64,000 bases of DNA from an uncultured Clostridia bacterium (GTDB lineage Bacteria; Bacillota; Clostridia; Lachnospirales; Anaerotignaceae). Location: positions 62,001 through 126,000 of the forward strand of contig CALWGF010000001.1 of the NCBI GenBank assembly GCA_944379995.1. The letters are read 5' to 3'. Shown here in pieces: positions 51,252 through 59,903 of the stretch. A program made the translations under genes and the position numbers. Below the pieces are notes generated by a model. The model worked only from the letters and a program-made list of their open reading frames with translations, was not told the DNA's origin and did no database searches. Every line of letters starts with the position of its first letter. Position 1 is the stretch's first letter.

Positions 51252-51278
51252 AAGAACTGTTTTATACAGTTCTTTTTA
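51251..51278 (+). terminator. Terminator after the Crp/Fnr-DUF4250 unit
   Basis: AAAGAACTGT pairs with ACAGTTCTTT over 5 bases; T-rich tail. Confidence 0.88.
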
Positions 51279-51392
51279 TATTTGTAAAAAACCTGCTTTC
51301 GTATTTTTATATAAAAACAAACGTGTGTACTGGATTTTTATTTTGTTTTATGGTATTATAAAAATATAATTGTCACGAAAGGAGAAATTTTT

Positions 51393-52505
51393 ATGGTAAG
51401 GTTTTTAAAAAAATTTATTTCTGTTGCATTGGCGTCAATGGTTATATTTTCGGGGTGTAATCAAAATACAACAGCTAATGCAAATACTTCAGGAAATGTG
51501 GAGGTTCACTTCCTTAATGTTGGACAAGCAGACTGTTCTCTTATAAAGTTTCCTGACGGCTCAAATATGCTTATTGATGCAGGTAATAATGGTGATAGCC
51601 AATACATAACAGAATATCTTGCTAATGAAGGCGTTAAAAAACTTGATGTTGTTGTTGGTACACACCCTCATGAGGACCATATAGGCTCTCTTGATACAGT
51701 AATAAATAATTTTGATATTGGTGCTGTATATATGCCTGATGATGTTACAACAACAAAGACTTATGAAGATGTTATTAATGCAATAGATAATAAAGGTCTT
51801 TCTATTACAAAACCTGTTATGGGTGAACAGTTTACTGTTGGTGGCGGAGTGTTTACTATACTTGGACCACAAAAAAAATATAGTGACCACAATAATAATT
51901 CAATAGTACTTAAAATGAATTATGGTGATGTTTCATTTATGTTTACAGGTGATGCAGAAGCAGAGGCGGAAGGTGATATTATTGATAAAGGTTATGACCT
52001 TAAAGCTGATGTTTTAAAAGTAGGACATCACGGTTCAAGTACATCAACATCTGATAGTTGGCTTTCTGCTGTTTCTCCAAGATATGCTGTTATACAAACA
52101 GAAACAGGAAATGATTATGGTCACCCTCATAAAGAAACAATAGATAAACTTAATGAAAAAGAAATACAGATTTTTAGAAATGATACAATGGGTGAAATTG
52201 TAATGGTATCTGACGGGAAAAATATTTATGTAACAACATCAGACGGAAAATCTTATGAAAGTACAACATCAAATGAAAATACAACAACAAATAATACAAC
52301 AACAGAAAATACACAAAATAATGTAAATAATACTGTTTCAACAGATAATACTAAAAAAGAAACATATATAGGTAATGTAAATTCAAAAAAATTCCACAGA
52401 GAAAGTTGTTCTTCACTTCCTGCCGAAAGCAACAGAGTTTATTTTGAAAGCAGAGAAGAAGCCCTTTCAAATTGTTATGAACCTTGTGGAAATTGTAATC
52501 CTTAA
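51393..52505 (+). CDS. ComEC/Rec2-like metallo-beta-lactamase lipoprotein
   Basis: 370 residues. Lipoprotein signal with FSGC (Cys near 24). The MBL-fold domain (about 35-290) has VGQADCSLI, GTHPHEDHIGS near 89-99 (HxHxDH metal site), FTGDAEAEAE near 186 and VGHHGSSTS near 208, as in the extracellular domain of ComEC. A Thr/Asn linker (290-325) leads to a C-terminal module NSKKFHRESC...NCYEPCGNC of the Ada-like Cys type, possibly zinc-binding. A secreted nuclease or phosphodiesterase is inferred. The DUF3006 gene follows by 14 bases. Confidence 0.88.
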   Translation: MVRFLKKFISVALASMVIFSGCNQNTTANANTSGNVEVHFLNVGQADCSLIKFPDGSNMLIDAGNNGDSQYITEYLANEGVKKLDVVVGTHPHEDHIGSLDTVINNFDIGAVYMPDDVTTTKTYEDVINAIDNKGLSITKPVMGEQFTVGGGVFTILGPQKKYSDHNNNSIVLKMNYGDVSFMFTGDAEAEAEGDIIDKGYDLKADVLKVGHHGSSTSTSDSWLSAVSPRYAVIQTETGNDYGHPHKETIDKLNEKEIQIFRNDTMGEIVMVSDGKNIYVTTSDGKSYESTTSNENTTTNNTTTENTQNNVNNTVSTDNTKKETYIGNVNSKKFHRESCSSLPAESNRVYFESREEALSNCYEPCGNCNP

Positions 52506-52519
52506 GAGGTGATTTTTAA

Positions 52520-52726
52520 ATGATTATTGACCGTATAGAAGGCGATTTTGCTGTATGTGAATTGGAAAACAGAGAAATGGTTAATATTGAAATAAGTAAA
52601 CTTCCTAAAGGTATTTATGAAGGTGCTGTAATTTCTGAAAATGAAAATGGTTATTTTATAGATAAAGAAAAAGAAGAAGAAATTAAAAAGAAAATGGAAC
52701 AAAAAATGAAAAGACTTTTTAAATAA
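52520..52726 (+). CDS. DUF3006 small protein
   Basis: 68 residues starting MIIDRIEGDFAVCELENREMVNI, the DUF3006 pattern (a small beta-barrel), followed by a charged Lys/Glu helix. Genes of this family often sit beside ComEC-like MBL proteins, as here, and the two are probably co-transcribed. Function unknown. Confidence 0.88.
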   Translation: MIIDRIEGDFAVCELENREMVNIEISKLPKGIYEGAVISENENGYFIDKEKEEEIKKKMEQKMKRLFK

Positions 52727-52730
52727 AATA

Positions 52731-52765
52731 AAAATAGGCTGAATTTTATCAGCCTATTTTTTATT
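52731..52765. terminator. Bidirectional terminator between DUF3006 and MocR genes
   Basis: AAAATAGGCTGA pairs with TCAGCCTATTTT over 6 bases, with T-rich flanks on both strands. Confidence 0.9.
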
Positions 52766-54155
52766 TTAATATTGTTTTTAATGTATGTATTCCTTTTTCT
52801 ATGTCTTTAATATCAACACCCCCATAGCCTGCAATAACTGCACCTTTAAATTTTTTTGGTGTTTCTCCTTTGTAAAATTCTGAAAGTGTGTAAAGTTTAA
52901 TACCTTTATAAATTGCTTTTTGACATATTTCTTCACTATTTTCAAAATCTTTTATTTTAAATATTATATGATGACCTGCATTTTCACCATAAAAACTTAT
53001 ATCTTTTCCAAATTCTTTTAAAAAACATTTTTTAGTAATTTCTCGCTTTTCTCTGTATATTTTTCTCATTCTGTTTATATGGTTTTCAAAATGACCTGAT
53101 GATATAAATTTTTTAAGTACAAGCTGTTCAAGTCTTGATACAGGACAACTTGAATGTTTATATGTTTTATTATATATATCCATTAATTTTTCAGGTAGTA
53201 CAATATAACTTATTCTTAGTGAAGGGGATATACTTCTTGAAAAACTACCTAAATATATAACATTTCCTTGTCTGTCTATGCTTTGTAAAGAGGGTATAGG
53301 CTTTGAATTATATCTAAATTCGCTATCATAATCATCTTCTATTATATATCGTTTATGTCCTTTTTCTGCCCATTGTAAAAGCTGTATTCTTCTGTTTACA
53401 GGCATTGTTATACCTAATGGAAATTGATGTGAAGGTGTTATATATAATGCTGTGTTTTCTATATTTTCAATACTTTTTAATATTATACCATTTTCATCAG
53501 TGGGAACAGATATTATATTATGTCCCATTCTTTTAAAATAGCTGTATGAATTGCTATATACAGGGTCTTCCATTGCTATATTACAATTTTTATCAAGTAT
53601 TCCGTTTAATATTTCCATAAGATTGTCTGTGCCTGCACCTATTATAATTCTATCTGGTGTTGCTGTTACTCCTCGTCTTATGTATATATGGTTTGCAATA
53701 GCTGTTCTTAATGACAATTCGCCTTGATAATGTGATGTTTTTAAAAATTCAAAAGGACTTAAATTTGTTACTTCTCTTATTAATTTTTTCCATTGATTGT
53801 ATGGGAAAGAGGGTATATCTATACCATATAATGAAAAATCTATATCTATATTTGAATTTGTTTCTTCTTTTTTTGTAAATACAATTTCTTTTTTTTCAAA
53901 ATTTATTATATCAAGACTTTCAATATTACAAACATAAAAACCACTTTTAGGTATAGATTTTATAAAACCTTCTGAAACAAGTTGGCTATATGCTGTATCT
54001 ATTGTATTTATACTTACAGAAAGTGTTTTTGAAAGATTTCTTTTTGAAGGTAGTTTCGAACCACTTTTAATATTTTCTTCAATAATTGCTGTTTTTATTT
54101 GATTATATATTTGTCTGTATAAAGGTATTTTTGACTTTGTATCTATATTTATCAT
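52761..54155 (-). CDS. MocR/GabR-type GntR regulator with aminotransferase-like domain
   Basis: 464 residues. GntR winged helix at about 1-72 (IPLYRQIYNQIKTAI, LPSKRNLSKTLSVSINTIDTAYSQL). An aminotransferase class I-like domain spans about 100-464, with GAGTDNLMEIL near 174 and IIEDDYDSEFRYNSKP near 273 (cofactor Asp and Tyr). Where relatives have GTFSK with the PLP lysine, this protein reads GSFSRSISPSLRISY: codon 307 (53237-53235) is AGA, arginine. A covalent internal aldimine is therefore impossible at that site, unless another lysine substitutes. Probably regulates the divergent transporter-aminotransferase genes. Confidence 0.9.
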   Translation of the reverse strand: MINIDTKSKIPLYRQIYNQIKTAIIEENIKSGSKLPSKRNLSKTLSVSINTIDTAYSQLVSEGFIKSIPKSGFYVCNIESLDIINFEKKEIVFTKKEETNSNIDIDFSLYGIDIPSFPYNQWKKLIREVTNLSPFEFLKTSHYQGELSLRTAIANHIYIRRGVTATPDRIIIGAGTDNLMEILNGILDKNCNIAMEDPVYSNSYSYFKRMGHNIISVPTDENGIILKSIENIENTALYITPSHQFPLGITMPVNRRIQLLQWAEKGHKRYIIEDDYDSEFRYNSKPIPSLQSIDRQGNVIYLGSFSRSISPSLRISYIVLPEKLMDIYNKTYKHSSCPVSRLEQLVLKKFISSGHFENHINRMRKIYREKREITKKCFLKEFGKDISFYGENAGHHIIFKIKDFENSEEICQKAIYKGIKLYTLSEFYKGETPKKFKGAVIAGYGGVDIKDIEKGIHTLKTILK

Positions 54156-54211
54156 ATTTTATAATATTACCTCCTAAAATTGTATGGGTACAATTTATAA
54201 AAGTATAACTG

Positions 54212-54265
54212 ATACCATTAAATTTTTATAAACTGGTATTTTTAATAATATCAGTTTGTTGGTAT
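54212..54265. promoter_or_regulatory. Candidate MocR operators (repeated TGGTAT)
   Basis: In the 155-base divergent gap, ATACCA (54212-54217) is followed by TGGTAT at 54234-54239 and at 54260-54265. Related ACTGATACCA and AACTGGTAT contexts suggest two or three half-sites. MocR proteins bind such direct and inverted repeats. Confidence 0.5.
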
Positions 54266-54310
54266 TATACGTCTATAAATTTTTACAGTCAATACAAAGG
54301 AGGAATTAAA

Positions 54311-54826
54311 GTGAATAATTCAGTAACTTTAAAAGGAACAAAAGAAATAGTAATAACAGCGGTTTTTATAGCAATGACATTTGTAGCTACAATGTGTATA
54401 AATATTAGACTTCCCATAGCCGCAAACGGAGGACTTATACATATTGGAGATATACCGGTTTTTATAGCAGCTGTTATTTTTGGAAGAAAAACTGGAATGT
54501 ATGCGGCAGCTTTTGGAATGGGGCTTTTTGATTTACTTTCCGGTTGGGCAGTATGGGCACCTTTTACATTTTTAATATGTGGTGCTAAAGGTTGGGTTTT
54601 TGGTGCAATATTAGATAATAGCTTTTCAATGGTTAAATATGTTTTTGCTGTTTTTGTAATACTTATAATAAATGTTGTTGGTTATTATATTGCTGAAATT
54701 ATAATAACAGGTAATATTTTAGCACCTATAAATTCTGTATGGGGTAATATTATTCAGATTATTGTTTCTGCTATTATAACAGTACCTATATTAACAGTTA
54801 TAAAAAAATATGTTGGAAGGATATGA
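54311..54826 (+). CDS. ECF transporter substrate-binding (S) component
   Basis: 171 residues with about six helices. An A-x3-A motif in helix 1 (TAVFIAMTF) is used by S components to dock on EcfT. GLIHIGDIPVFIAAVIFGRK near residue 40 and GMGLFDLLSGWAVWAPFTF near 67 match the PF07155-like S-component group. No EcfA/EcfT genes are adjacent, so it would share a common energising module. GGAGG lies before GTG 54311. The substrate is inferred from neighbours to be a B6 vitamer, not proven. Confidence 0.88.
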   Translation: MNNSVTLKGTKEIVITAVFIAMTFVATMCINIRLPIAANGGLIHIGDIPVFIAAVIFGRKTGMYAAAFGMGLFDLLSGWAVWAPFTFLICGAKGWVFGAILDNSFSMVKYVFAVFVILIINVVGYYIAEIIITGNILAPINSVWGNIIQIIVSAIITVPILTVIKKYVGRI

Positions 54827-54832
54827 TGATTT

Positions 54833-55963
54833 ATGTATAAAATGATGACAGCAGGTCCAACTCAAATAAGAGAAAATGTAAGAATGGCAATGAGTATTGA
54901 AAGAGGAAATCCTGATATAGATAGTGATTTTTGCGAATATTATCATAATGTTTGTTTAAATTTATCTAAGTTTTTTAATACTGAAAATGAATTTTATATA
55001 CTTGGGGGAGAGGGTATACTTGGACTTGAAGCCGCTTGTGCATCTCTTACTGAAAAGGGTGATAGAGTTCTTGTAATTGATAATGGTGTTTATGGTAAAG
55101 GTTTTTCGGACTTTGTAAAAATGTATGGTGGGGAAGTTGTACTTTATACTGTTGATTATAAAAACCCTGTTGATGTAAATAAACTTGAACAATATATTAA
55201 AAATGATAACAATTTTAAATATGCAACAGTTGTACATTGTGATACACCTAGTGGTATACTTAATGATGTGTGTAGTATAAGCAGTATGCTTAAAAAATAT
55301 AATATTATGTCTGTTGTTGATAGTGTTTCTGCATCTTTTGGCGAACCTCTTTCAATGGGTGATATTGATATACTTTGTCTTGGTTCTCAAAAGGCTCTTT
55401 CTGCACCTGCGGGGCTTACAATGATAGGTGTAAGTGATATTGCTAAAAAATCAATGGAAGAAAGAAAAACTCCAATAGCTTCATTTTATGCTAATATTAT
55501 GACTTTTAAATCATATTATGAGGATAAATGGTTTCCATATACTATGCCTATATATGATATATATGCTTTAGGGCAGGCTTTGGAAAATGTAATGAATGAT
55601 AGAGAAATATTTGAAAGACATAAAAAAATAGCTTCTGCTGTAAGAAATGCTATATTTGAAAGTGGTCTTACACTTTATACTGAAAGTGGTTATTCAAATA
55701 CAGTTACTGTTATTAATGTACCGGAAGGGCTTTCATCTGATGAAATAGTTAATGAAATTAGAAATAAATATAATATACTTATATCTGGCTCTTTTGATAT
55801 ACTTAAGGGAAAAGTTTTAAGAATAGGTCATATGGGTGAAAATGCAAACTTATATGATGTTTCAAAAACACTTTATGCCCTTGAAAAAACACTTTTAAGT
55901 TTTGGTTTTAAACTTAATACTTCTATTGAAAAAGCATTTATAAAAAATTATTATAAATTATAA
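54833..55963 (+). CDS. Class V aminotransferase, possibly pyridoxamine-pyruvate aminotransferase-like
   Basis: 376 residues of fold-type I. It begins MMTAGPTQIRENVRMAM, as in the alanine-glyoxylate/serine-glyoxylate and pyridoxamine-pyruvate aminotransferase group. GGEGILGLEAA near 57, CDTPSGILND near 137 and VDSVSASFG near 160 (cofactor Asp). The PLP lysine is K187 in LGSQKALSAPAGL. This group uses small amino donors. Starting 6 bases after the S-component gene and divergent from a MocR regulator, a role in vitamer interconversion is attractive, but alanine-glyoxylate or 2-aminoethylphosphonate activity is equally possible from motifs alone. Confidence 0.85.
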   Translation: MYKMMTAGPTQIRENVRMAMSIERGNPDIDSDFCEYYHNVCLNLSKFFNTENEFYILGGEGILGLEAACASLTEKGDRVLVIDNGVYGKGFSDFVKMYGGEVVLYTVDYKNPVDVNKLEQYIKNDNNFKYATVVHCDTPSGILNDVCSISSMLKKYNIMSVVDSVSASFGEPLSMGDIDILCLGSQKALSAPAGLTMIGVSDIAKKSMEERKTPIASFYANIMTFKSYYEDKWFPYTMPIYDIYALGQALENVMNDREIFERHKKIASAVRNAIFESGLTLYTESGYSNTVTVINVPEGLSSDEIVNEIRNKYNILISGSFDILKGKVLRIGHMGENANLYDVSKTLYALEKTLLSFGFKLNTSIEKAFIKNYYKL

Positions 55964-55975
55964 AAAATATAAAAG

Positions 55976-56013
55976 AAAAGCAGACGGAATAATATTCTGT
56001 CTGCTTTTTATAT
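55976..56013. terminator. Bidirectional terminator between aminotransferase and SBP genes
   Basis: AAAAGCAGACGGAAT pairs with ATTCTGTCTGCTTTT (one G-T) over AAT; T-rich on both strands' 3' sides. Confidence 0.88.
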
Positions 56014-56053
56014 ATAAACGAATATCTATTTTTAAAAATAAATATTCGGTGTT

Positions 56054-57061
56054 TTAATTTTCCATAGCTTTTTGTGCAAAATCTGTTATTATAAATTCTT
56101 CATAAGGTACTCTTTTGTCAAGTTCTCCGCCTTGTTCCATAATATCTTGTATAAGTGTTAATCCTTCTTCTTCAAATAAAGGATTTTGTTTCCAAGTATC
56201 TTGAACTTTGTATCTTTCTATAATTGTTGTAAGTGTTTCAATGTCTGATTCCTGAAAATGAGGATATATAACTTCTGCTATTTCTTTAGATGTGTGAGTT
56301 TCTACCCACTGCTGACCTTTGTATATTGCATTTGTAAATTTCTGTATTATTTCCGGATTGTTTTCTATATATTCGCCTGTTGCCATATATACAGTATATG
56401 GAATGTATCCGCTTTCTGTTCCTAAAGATGCCACAACGTGACCTGCACCGCTGTTTTCCAATGCTGTTGCAGTAGGTTCAAATTCTACTGTATAATCTCC
56501 AATTCCTCCCTGAAATGCTCCTGCTGTACTTTCAAAAGAAATATTATTTATAATATCTAAATCTTCCCCAATTTTTATATTATTATTCTTTAAAACATAT
56601 TCCAATATAAGTTGTGGCATTCCGCCGGTTCTTCCACCAATAAGTGATTTTCCTTTTAAATCTTCCCATTTAAAGTTTGGTTCTTCTTCTCTTGATATAA
56701 GGAAGTTACCGGCTCTTTGTGTAAGCTGTGCAAAAGCCTTTGGTGGATTTTCCATACCTTCATTATACACATATATTCCTGCTTCTGTTCCTAAAAGAGC
56801 AATATCAGCAGAGTTAGAAATAAGTGCTGTCATAGATTTGTCTGCACCTTGACCAACACTAAGCTCAATTTCAATTCCTTCTTCTTCAAAAAATCCTTTT
56901 TCCATAGCTACATATTGTGGAGCATAAAAAACAGAATGTACAACTTCATTAAGTCTTACTTTTGTAATTTCCTGTGTTTCTTCCTTTTTGCAACCTGAAA
57001 ATAATAATGTGAATATTAGTAAAATACCTATAAAAACAGTTGATTTTCTATAAATTTTCAT
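56054..57061 (-). CDS. Orphan ABC substrate-binding lipoprotein (THI5/NMT1/SsuA-like)
   Basis: 335 residues. Lipoprotein signal ends LFSGC (Cys near 24). The mature part has VHSVFYAPQYVAMEKGFFEEEGIEIEL near 40 and GTEAGIYV, typical of NMT1/SsuA-type binding proteins for sulfonates, taurine or thiamine precursors. SSGAGHV-like and GRTGGMPQL near 145 support the family. No permease or ATPase gene lies beside it, so its partner must be elsewhere. Confidence 0.88.
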   Translation of the reverse strand: MKIYRKSTVFIGILLIFTLLFSGCKKEETQEITKVRLNEVVHSVFYAPQYVAMEKGFFEEEGIEIELSVGQGADKSMTALISNSADIALLGTEAGIYVYNEGMENPPKAFAQLTQRAGNFLISREEEPNFKWEDLKGKSLIGGRTGGMPQLILEYVLKNNNIKIGEDLDIINNISFESTAGAFQGGIGDYTVEFEPTATALENSGAGHVVASLGTESGYIPYTVYMATGEYIENNPEIIQKFTNAIYKGQQWVETHTSKEIAEVIYPHFQESDIETLTTIIERYKVQDTWKQNPLFEEEGLTLIQDIMEQGGELDKRVPYEEFIITDFAQKAMEN

Positions 57062-57181
57062 TCTAAAGCCTCCCTGATTTAATAGTATATTATATGTATT
57101 TTAAAAAAAAGTGTTAAAAATTTTAAAAATAGTACAGACTTTGTAATGAAATTGAACGTAAATTTATATGTAAATAATTTG

Positions 57182-57208
57182 TTAGCACTCTTGTCAAGTG
57201 AGTGCTAA
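57182..57208 (+). promoter_or_regulatory. CIRCE operator (HrcA binding site)
   Basis: TTAGCACTC, nine bases, GAGTGCTAA: both arms match the CIRCE consensus perfectly. It places clpB under HrcA heat-shock repression. Confidence 0.97.
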
Positions 57209-57219
57209 TAGGTTATAAT
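57191..57219 (+). promoter_or_regulatory. clpB promoter overlapping CIRCE
   Basis: TTGTCA (57191-57196, inside the CIRCE spacer), 17 bases, TATAAT (57214-57219). HrcA binding would cover the -35. Confidence 0.85.
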
Positions 57220-57261
57220 ACATTCATAAGTTGAATAAAATAAAAAGAAAGGAAGATGCAT

Positions 57262-59856
57262 ATGAACGCTCAAAAATTTACTCAAAATTCATTAGGAGCA
57301 ATACAGAATGCTCAAAATATAGCAATAGAGTATCAAAACCCTCAAATAGAAGAACAGCATTTATTATATTCACTTCTTATACAAGAAGATGGGCTTATAC
57401 CTCAGCTTCTTATGAAAATGAATGTAAATGTAAATGCATTTCAGGCTGAAGTTTTAAAAGAAATTAAAAAACTTCCTCACGTAAGCGGAAGTGGTAGACC
57501 AGCAAATAATATATATGTTTCTTCTGATGTTGATAAAGTACTTGTTGCCGCAGAAAAACTTGCAGAAAATATGAAAGATGATTATGTTTCTGTGGAACAC
57601 ATTTTCATGTGTATATTGAAAAACCCTAATAATGCAGATAAACAACTTTTTAAACTTTTTAATATAGATAGTGAAAGTTTTTATAAAATACTTGCAACAG
57701 TAAGAGGAAATACAAGAGTTACAAGTGATAACCCAGAAGCAACATATGATGTTCTTAAAAAATATGGTACTGACCTTGTTGAAAGAGCAAGAAGTAAAAA
57801 ACTTGACCCTGTAATCGGTCGTGATGATGAAATAAGAAATGTTATAAGAATACTTTCAAGAAAAACAAAAAATAACCCTGTTCTTATTGGTGAGCCGGGT
57901 GTTGGTAAAACTGCAATAGCCGAAGGTCTTGCACAGCGTATTGTTAACCAAGACGTTCCAAACAGTCTTAAAGATAAAACTATATTCTCTCTTGATATGG
58001 GTGCACTTATTGCAGGTGCAAAATTTAGAGGTGAATTTGAAGAAAGACTTAAAGCAGTTCTTAATGAAGTTAAAAAGAGTGAAGGTAAAATAATACTTTT
58101 TATTGATGAACTTCATACTATTGTTGGAGCAGGTAAGAGTGACGGTGCTATGGACGCAGGTAACCTTTTAAAACCTATGCTTGCAAGAGGTGAACTTCAT
58201 TGTATAGGTGCAACAACACTTAATGAATATAGACAGTATATAGAAAAAGACCCAGCACTTGAAAGACGTTTCCAGCCTGTAATGGTAAATGAACCTACTG
58301 TTGAAGATACAATAGCAATATTAAGAGGTCTTAAAGAAAGATATGAACTTTATCATGGTGTTAAAATACAAGACCAAGCTATTATCGCTGCTGCTACTCT
58401 TTCAAACAGATATATTTCAGATAGATTTCTTCCAGATAAAGCCATTGACCTTGTTGATGAGGCTTGTGCTTTAATAAGAACAGAAATTGACTCAATGCCT
58501 ATGGAACTTGATGTTATACAAAGAAAAATAATTCAGCACGAAATTGAAGAAGCTGCTCTTAAAAAAGAAAGTGACAAAATATCACAAGAACATCTTAAGG
58601 AAATACAAAAAGAGCTTGCAGAAATGCGTGATGAGTTTAATACTCTTAAAGCAAAATGGGATAATGAGAAAAATGCAATTAATAAAGTACAGAAACTTCG
58701 TGAAGAACTTGATAATGTAAATATTGAAATAGAAAAAGCAGAAAGAAGCTATGACCTTAATAAAGCTGCTGAACTTAAATATGGTAGATTGCCACAGATA
58801 CAAAAACAGCTTGAGGAAGAAGAAAAAATTGCAGAAGAAAGTAATAAAAACAGTCTTTTAAGAGATAAAGTTACAGAAGAAGAAATTGCAAAAATAATTG
58901 AAAGATGGACTGGTATACCAACAGCCAAACTTATGGAAGGTGAAAAAGAAAAACTTGTAAACCTTGAAGATATACTTCACCAAAGAGTTATAGGACAAAA
59001 TGAAGCTGTTACAAAAGTTTCAGAGGCTATAATGAGAAGTCGTGCAGGTATCCAAAATCCACAAAGACCAATAGGTTCATTCCTTTTCCTTGGTCCAACT
59101 GGTGTTGGTAAAACAGAACTTGCAAAAGCTCTTGCAGAAACACTTTTTGATGATGAAAAGAATATTATAAGAATTGATATGACTGAATATATGGAGAAAT
59201 TCTCAGTATCAAGACTTATTGGAGCACCTCCGGGATATGTTGGATATGAAGAGGGTGGTCAGCTTACAGAGGCTGTAAGAAGAAAACCTTATTCAGTTGT
59301 ACTTTTTGATGAAGTTGAAAAGGCTCACCCAGATGTATTTAATATACTTTTACAGGTTCTTGATGATGGTAGAATTACAGATTCACAGGGTAGAACTGTT
59401 GATTTTAAAAATACTATAATTATTCTTACATCAAATCTTGGTTCAAATTATCTTCTTGAAGGTATTGATGAAAATGGTGATATAAAAGAAGAGGCAAAAG
59501 AACAGGTTAACGACCTTTTAAAACATTCATTCCGTCCTGAATTTTTAAACAGACTTGATGAAATTGTATTCTATAAACCTCTTACAAAGAATGATATAAC
59601 ATTTATAATTGACCTTATTATAAAAGACCTTAATAGTAGACTTGCAGATAAACAGCTTTCTTGTGAGCTTACAGATAAAGCAAAATCATATATTATTGAA
59701 AGTGCATATGACCCTATTTATGGTGCAAGACCTCTTAAGAGATTTATACAAAGATATATTGAAACTCTTATTGCTAAGAAAATTATTAGAGATGATGTTG
59801 CTCCTGAAACAAAATTTACTATTGATGTTTCTGGTGATGAGTTTGTTATATTATAA
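57262..59856 (+). CDS. clpB: ATP-dependent disaggregase ClpB
   Basis: 864 residues from ATG 57262, 6 bases after AGGAAG; the ATG at 57256 abuts that site. N-domain repeat (about 1-150), then NBD1 with Walker [14 protein letters not shown] near 210 and Walker [13 protein letters not shown] near 276. The long coiled-coil middle domain (about 410-530) distinguishes ClpB from ClpC. NBD2 has Walker [14 protein letters not shown] near 612 and [12 protein letters not shown] near 683. It rescues aggregated proteins with DnaK. CIRCE control fits. Confidence 0.97.
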   Translation: MNAQKFTQNSLGAIQNAQNIAIEYQNPQIEEQHLLYSLLIQEDGLIPQLLMKMNVNVNAFQAEVLKEIKKLPHVSGSGRPANNIYVSSDVDKVLVAAEKLAENMKDDYVSVEHIFMCILKNPNNADKQLFKLFNIDSESFYKILATVRGNTRVTSDNPEATYDVLKKYGTDLVERARSKKLDPVIGRDDEIRNVIRILSRKTKNNPVLIGEPGVGKTAIAEGLAQRIVNQDVPNSLKDKTIFSLDMGALIAGAKFRGEFEERLKAVLNEVKKSEGKIILFIDELHTIVGAGKSDGAMDAGNLLKPMLARGELHCIGATTLNEYRQYIEKDPALERRFQPVMVNEPTVEDTIAILRGLKERYELYHGVKIQDQAIIAAATLSNRYISDRFLPDKAIDLVDEACALIRTEIDSMPMELDVIQRKIIQHEIEEAALKKESDKISQEHLKEIQKELAEMRDEFNTLKAKWDNEKNAINKVQKLREELDNVNIEIEKAERSYDLNKAAELKYGRLPQIQKQLEEEEKIAEESNKNSLLRDKVTEEEIAKIIERWTGIPTAKLMEGEKEKLVNLEDILHQRVIGQNEAVTKVSEAIMRSRAGIQNPQRPIGSFLFLGPTGVGKTELAKALAETLFDDEKNIIRIDMTEYMEKFSVSRLIGAPPGYVGYEEGGQLTEAVRRKPYSVVLFDEVEKAHPDVFNILLQVLDDGRITDSQGRTVDFKNTIIILTSNLGSNYLLEGIDENGDIKEEAKEQVNDLLKHSFRPEFLNRLDEIVFYKPLTKNDITFIIDLIIKDLNSRLADKQLSCELTDKAKSYIIESAYDPIYGARPLKRFIQRYIETLIAKKIIRDDVAPETKFTIDVSGDEFVIL

Positions 59857-59865
59857 TACAAAAAG

Positions 59866-59898
59866 AAATCCGATAACGAAAGTTATCGGATTTTTTTA
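59866..59898. terminator. Terminator between clpB and the deacetylase gene
   Basis: AAATCCGATAAC pairs perfectly with GTTATCGGATTT over GAAA, followed by T run; genes converge. Confidence 0.92.
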
Positions 59899-59903
59899 TT
59901 ATT

